From positions 1-5,763 of the forward strand of contig JAEURF010000114.1 in assembly GCA_016789205.1 (NCBI GenBank): a stretch of DNA of 5,763 nt. The letters are read 5' to 3'. The stretch comes from Anaerolineales bacterium. Lineage in GTDB: Bacteria; Chloroflexota; Anaerolineae; Anaerolineales; Villigracilaceae. A program made the translations under genes and the position numbers. The notes beneath the pieces were generated by a model that was not told the origin of the DNA, did not search any database, and worked only from the letters and a program-made list of their open reading frames with translations. Shown here piece by piece: positions 5,534 to 5,763 of the stretch. Position 1 is the first letter of the stretch. Each line of letters starts with the position of its first letter.

Positions 5534-5763
5534 CAAGGCTGAAGGTCGCAAGTCGAAGAGTAATAAGAAAGAAGTTGATAAGTTAAAGAGTAAAAGTAAA
5601 TCACCTGACTTGCAACCTGAAACTTTAGACCAAAAACCAAAAACAAATCTGACCACAAATATCTTACGAATTGTGGCTGTTTTGGCTGTGATTGGAATCA
5701 CAGTTTATATTTATAGCATTCGAGATAGAGTCGAAGAATTTACACAATATGGATACTTCGGCA
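5511..5763 (+). CDS. Putative VTT/DedA-like membrane protein, 5' part only
   Basis: The open frame runs to the right edge. It opens after a TGA at 5499-5501 and contains no ATG, so the start must be GTG 5511 (preceded by GGTGAAG) or TTG 5520. Either one overlaps the end of the cyclophilin gene, implying one operon and coupled translation. From GTG, 84 residues are visible. A very lysine- and serine-rich, probably disordered head (about 1-48, with runs such as KKVNKAEGRKSKSNKK) is followed by one transmembrane segment, ILRIVAVLAVIGITVYIYSI (about 50-69). A short polar stretch, RDRVEEFTQYGYFG (70-83), comes after it. That layout (first helix, charged linker, aromatic YGYFG) recalls the start of SNARE-associated/VTT (DedA-like, TVP38) membrane proteins. 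The diagnostic part lies outside the window, so the family is a guess, whereas a membrane protein is likely. Confidence 0.6.
   Translation, partial: MSPLKKVNKAEGRKSKSNKKEVDKLKSKSKSPDLQPETLDQKPKTNLTTNILRIVAVLAVIGITVYIYSIRDRVEEFTQYGYFG
5543..5618. repeat. Imperfect 12-bp inverted repeat within the head of the last gene
   Basis: AGGTCGCAAGTC at 5543-5554 and GACTTGCAACCT at 5607-5618 are complementary at 11 of 12 positions, with 52 bp between. The intervening DNA is A/G-rich and encodes the lysine-rich head of the membrane protein. The repeat looks more like intergenic repeat sequence than ordinary coding sequence. Confidence 0.55.

Noticed and set aside
5310..5701. Plus-strand frame inside the cyclophilin gene and a 124-codon minus-strand frame across its end
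   Set aside because: Both overlap the conserved cyclophilin core. The minus-strand frame is also antisense to the membrane-protein start and shows no domain.
1..5763. A defence system, prophage, transposon or CRISPR array
   Set aside because: All frames are accounted for by housekeeping genes. There are no spaced direct repeats, transposase or integrase motifs, or terminal inverted repeats.

Overview
The window comes from a bacterium of moderate base composition. It is most likely a member of the Chloroflexota, near Anaerolineae. That placement rests on how the uridine kinase, cyclophilin and last-gene proteins read, together with the gene neighbourhood. It is an inference from memory of such proteins and was not tested by a search. 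No mobile element, CRISPR array, tRNA or rRNA was seen. Coding density is high and every gene over about 150 bases is accounted for.

Left two thirds (1-4191, minus strand): a cell-shape operon read right to left as mreB, mreC, mreD and mrdA (PBP2). It encodes the core of the elongasome, which builds lateral-wall peptidoglycan: the MreB actin-like filament, the MreC and MreD membrane linkers, and the PBP2 transpeptidase. The genes lie 36 bp (mreB-mreC) and 49 bp (mreC-mreD) apart, and mreD and mrdA share an ATGA stop/start overlap. PBP2 runs off the left edge before its KTG motif. A rod or filament with a peptidoglycan wall is therefore expected.

Middle (4192-4318): a 127-bp divergent intergenic region with back-to-back promoter-like sequences. 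An extended -10 (TGGTATAAT) faces mreB. A perfect TATAAT sits only 7 nt before the uridine kinase ATG, which suggests a leaderless mRNA.

Right third (4319-5763, plus strand): udk (uridine kinase, pyrimidine salvage), a long polypyrimidine/polypurine hairpin that is probably a terminator, a cytoplasmic cyclophilin-type peptidyl-prolyl isomerase, and the 5' end of a membrane-protein gene. That last gene overlaps the end of the cyclophilin gene, starts at GTG or TTG, and has a lysine-rich head followed by a transmembrane segment. It resembles the start of a VTT/DedA-like protein.

Overall this is a conserved housekeeping region. I found no convincing undescribed system. The points worth a second look are small: the leaderless udk arrangement, the Y/R hairpin, an inverted repeat inside the head of the last gene, and a paired-cysteine pattern around the PBP2 active site.
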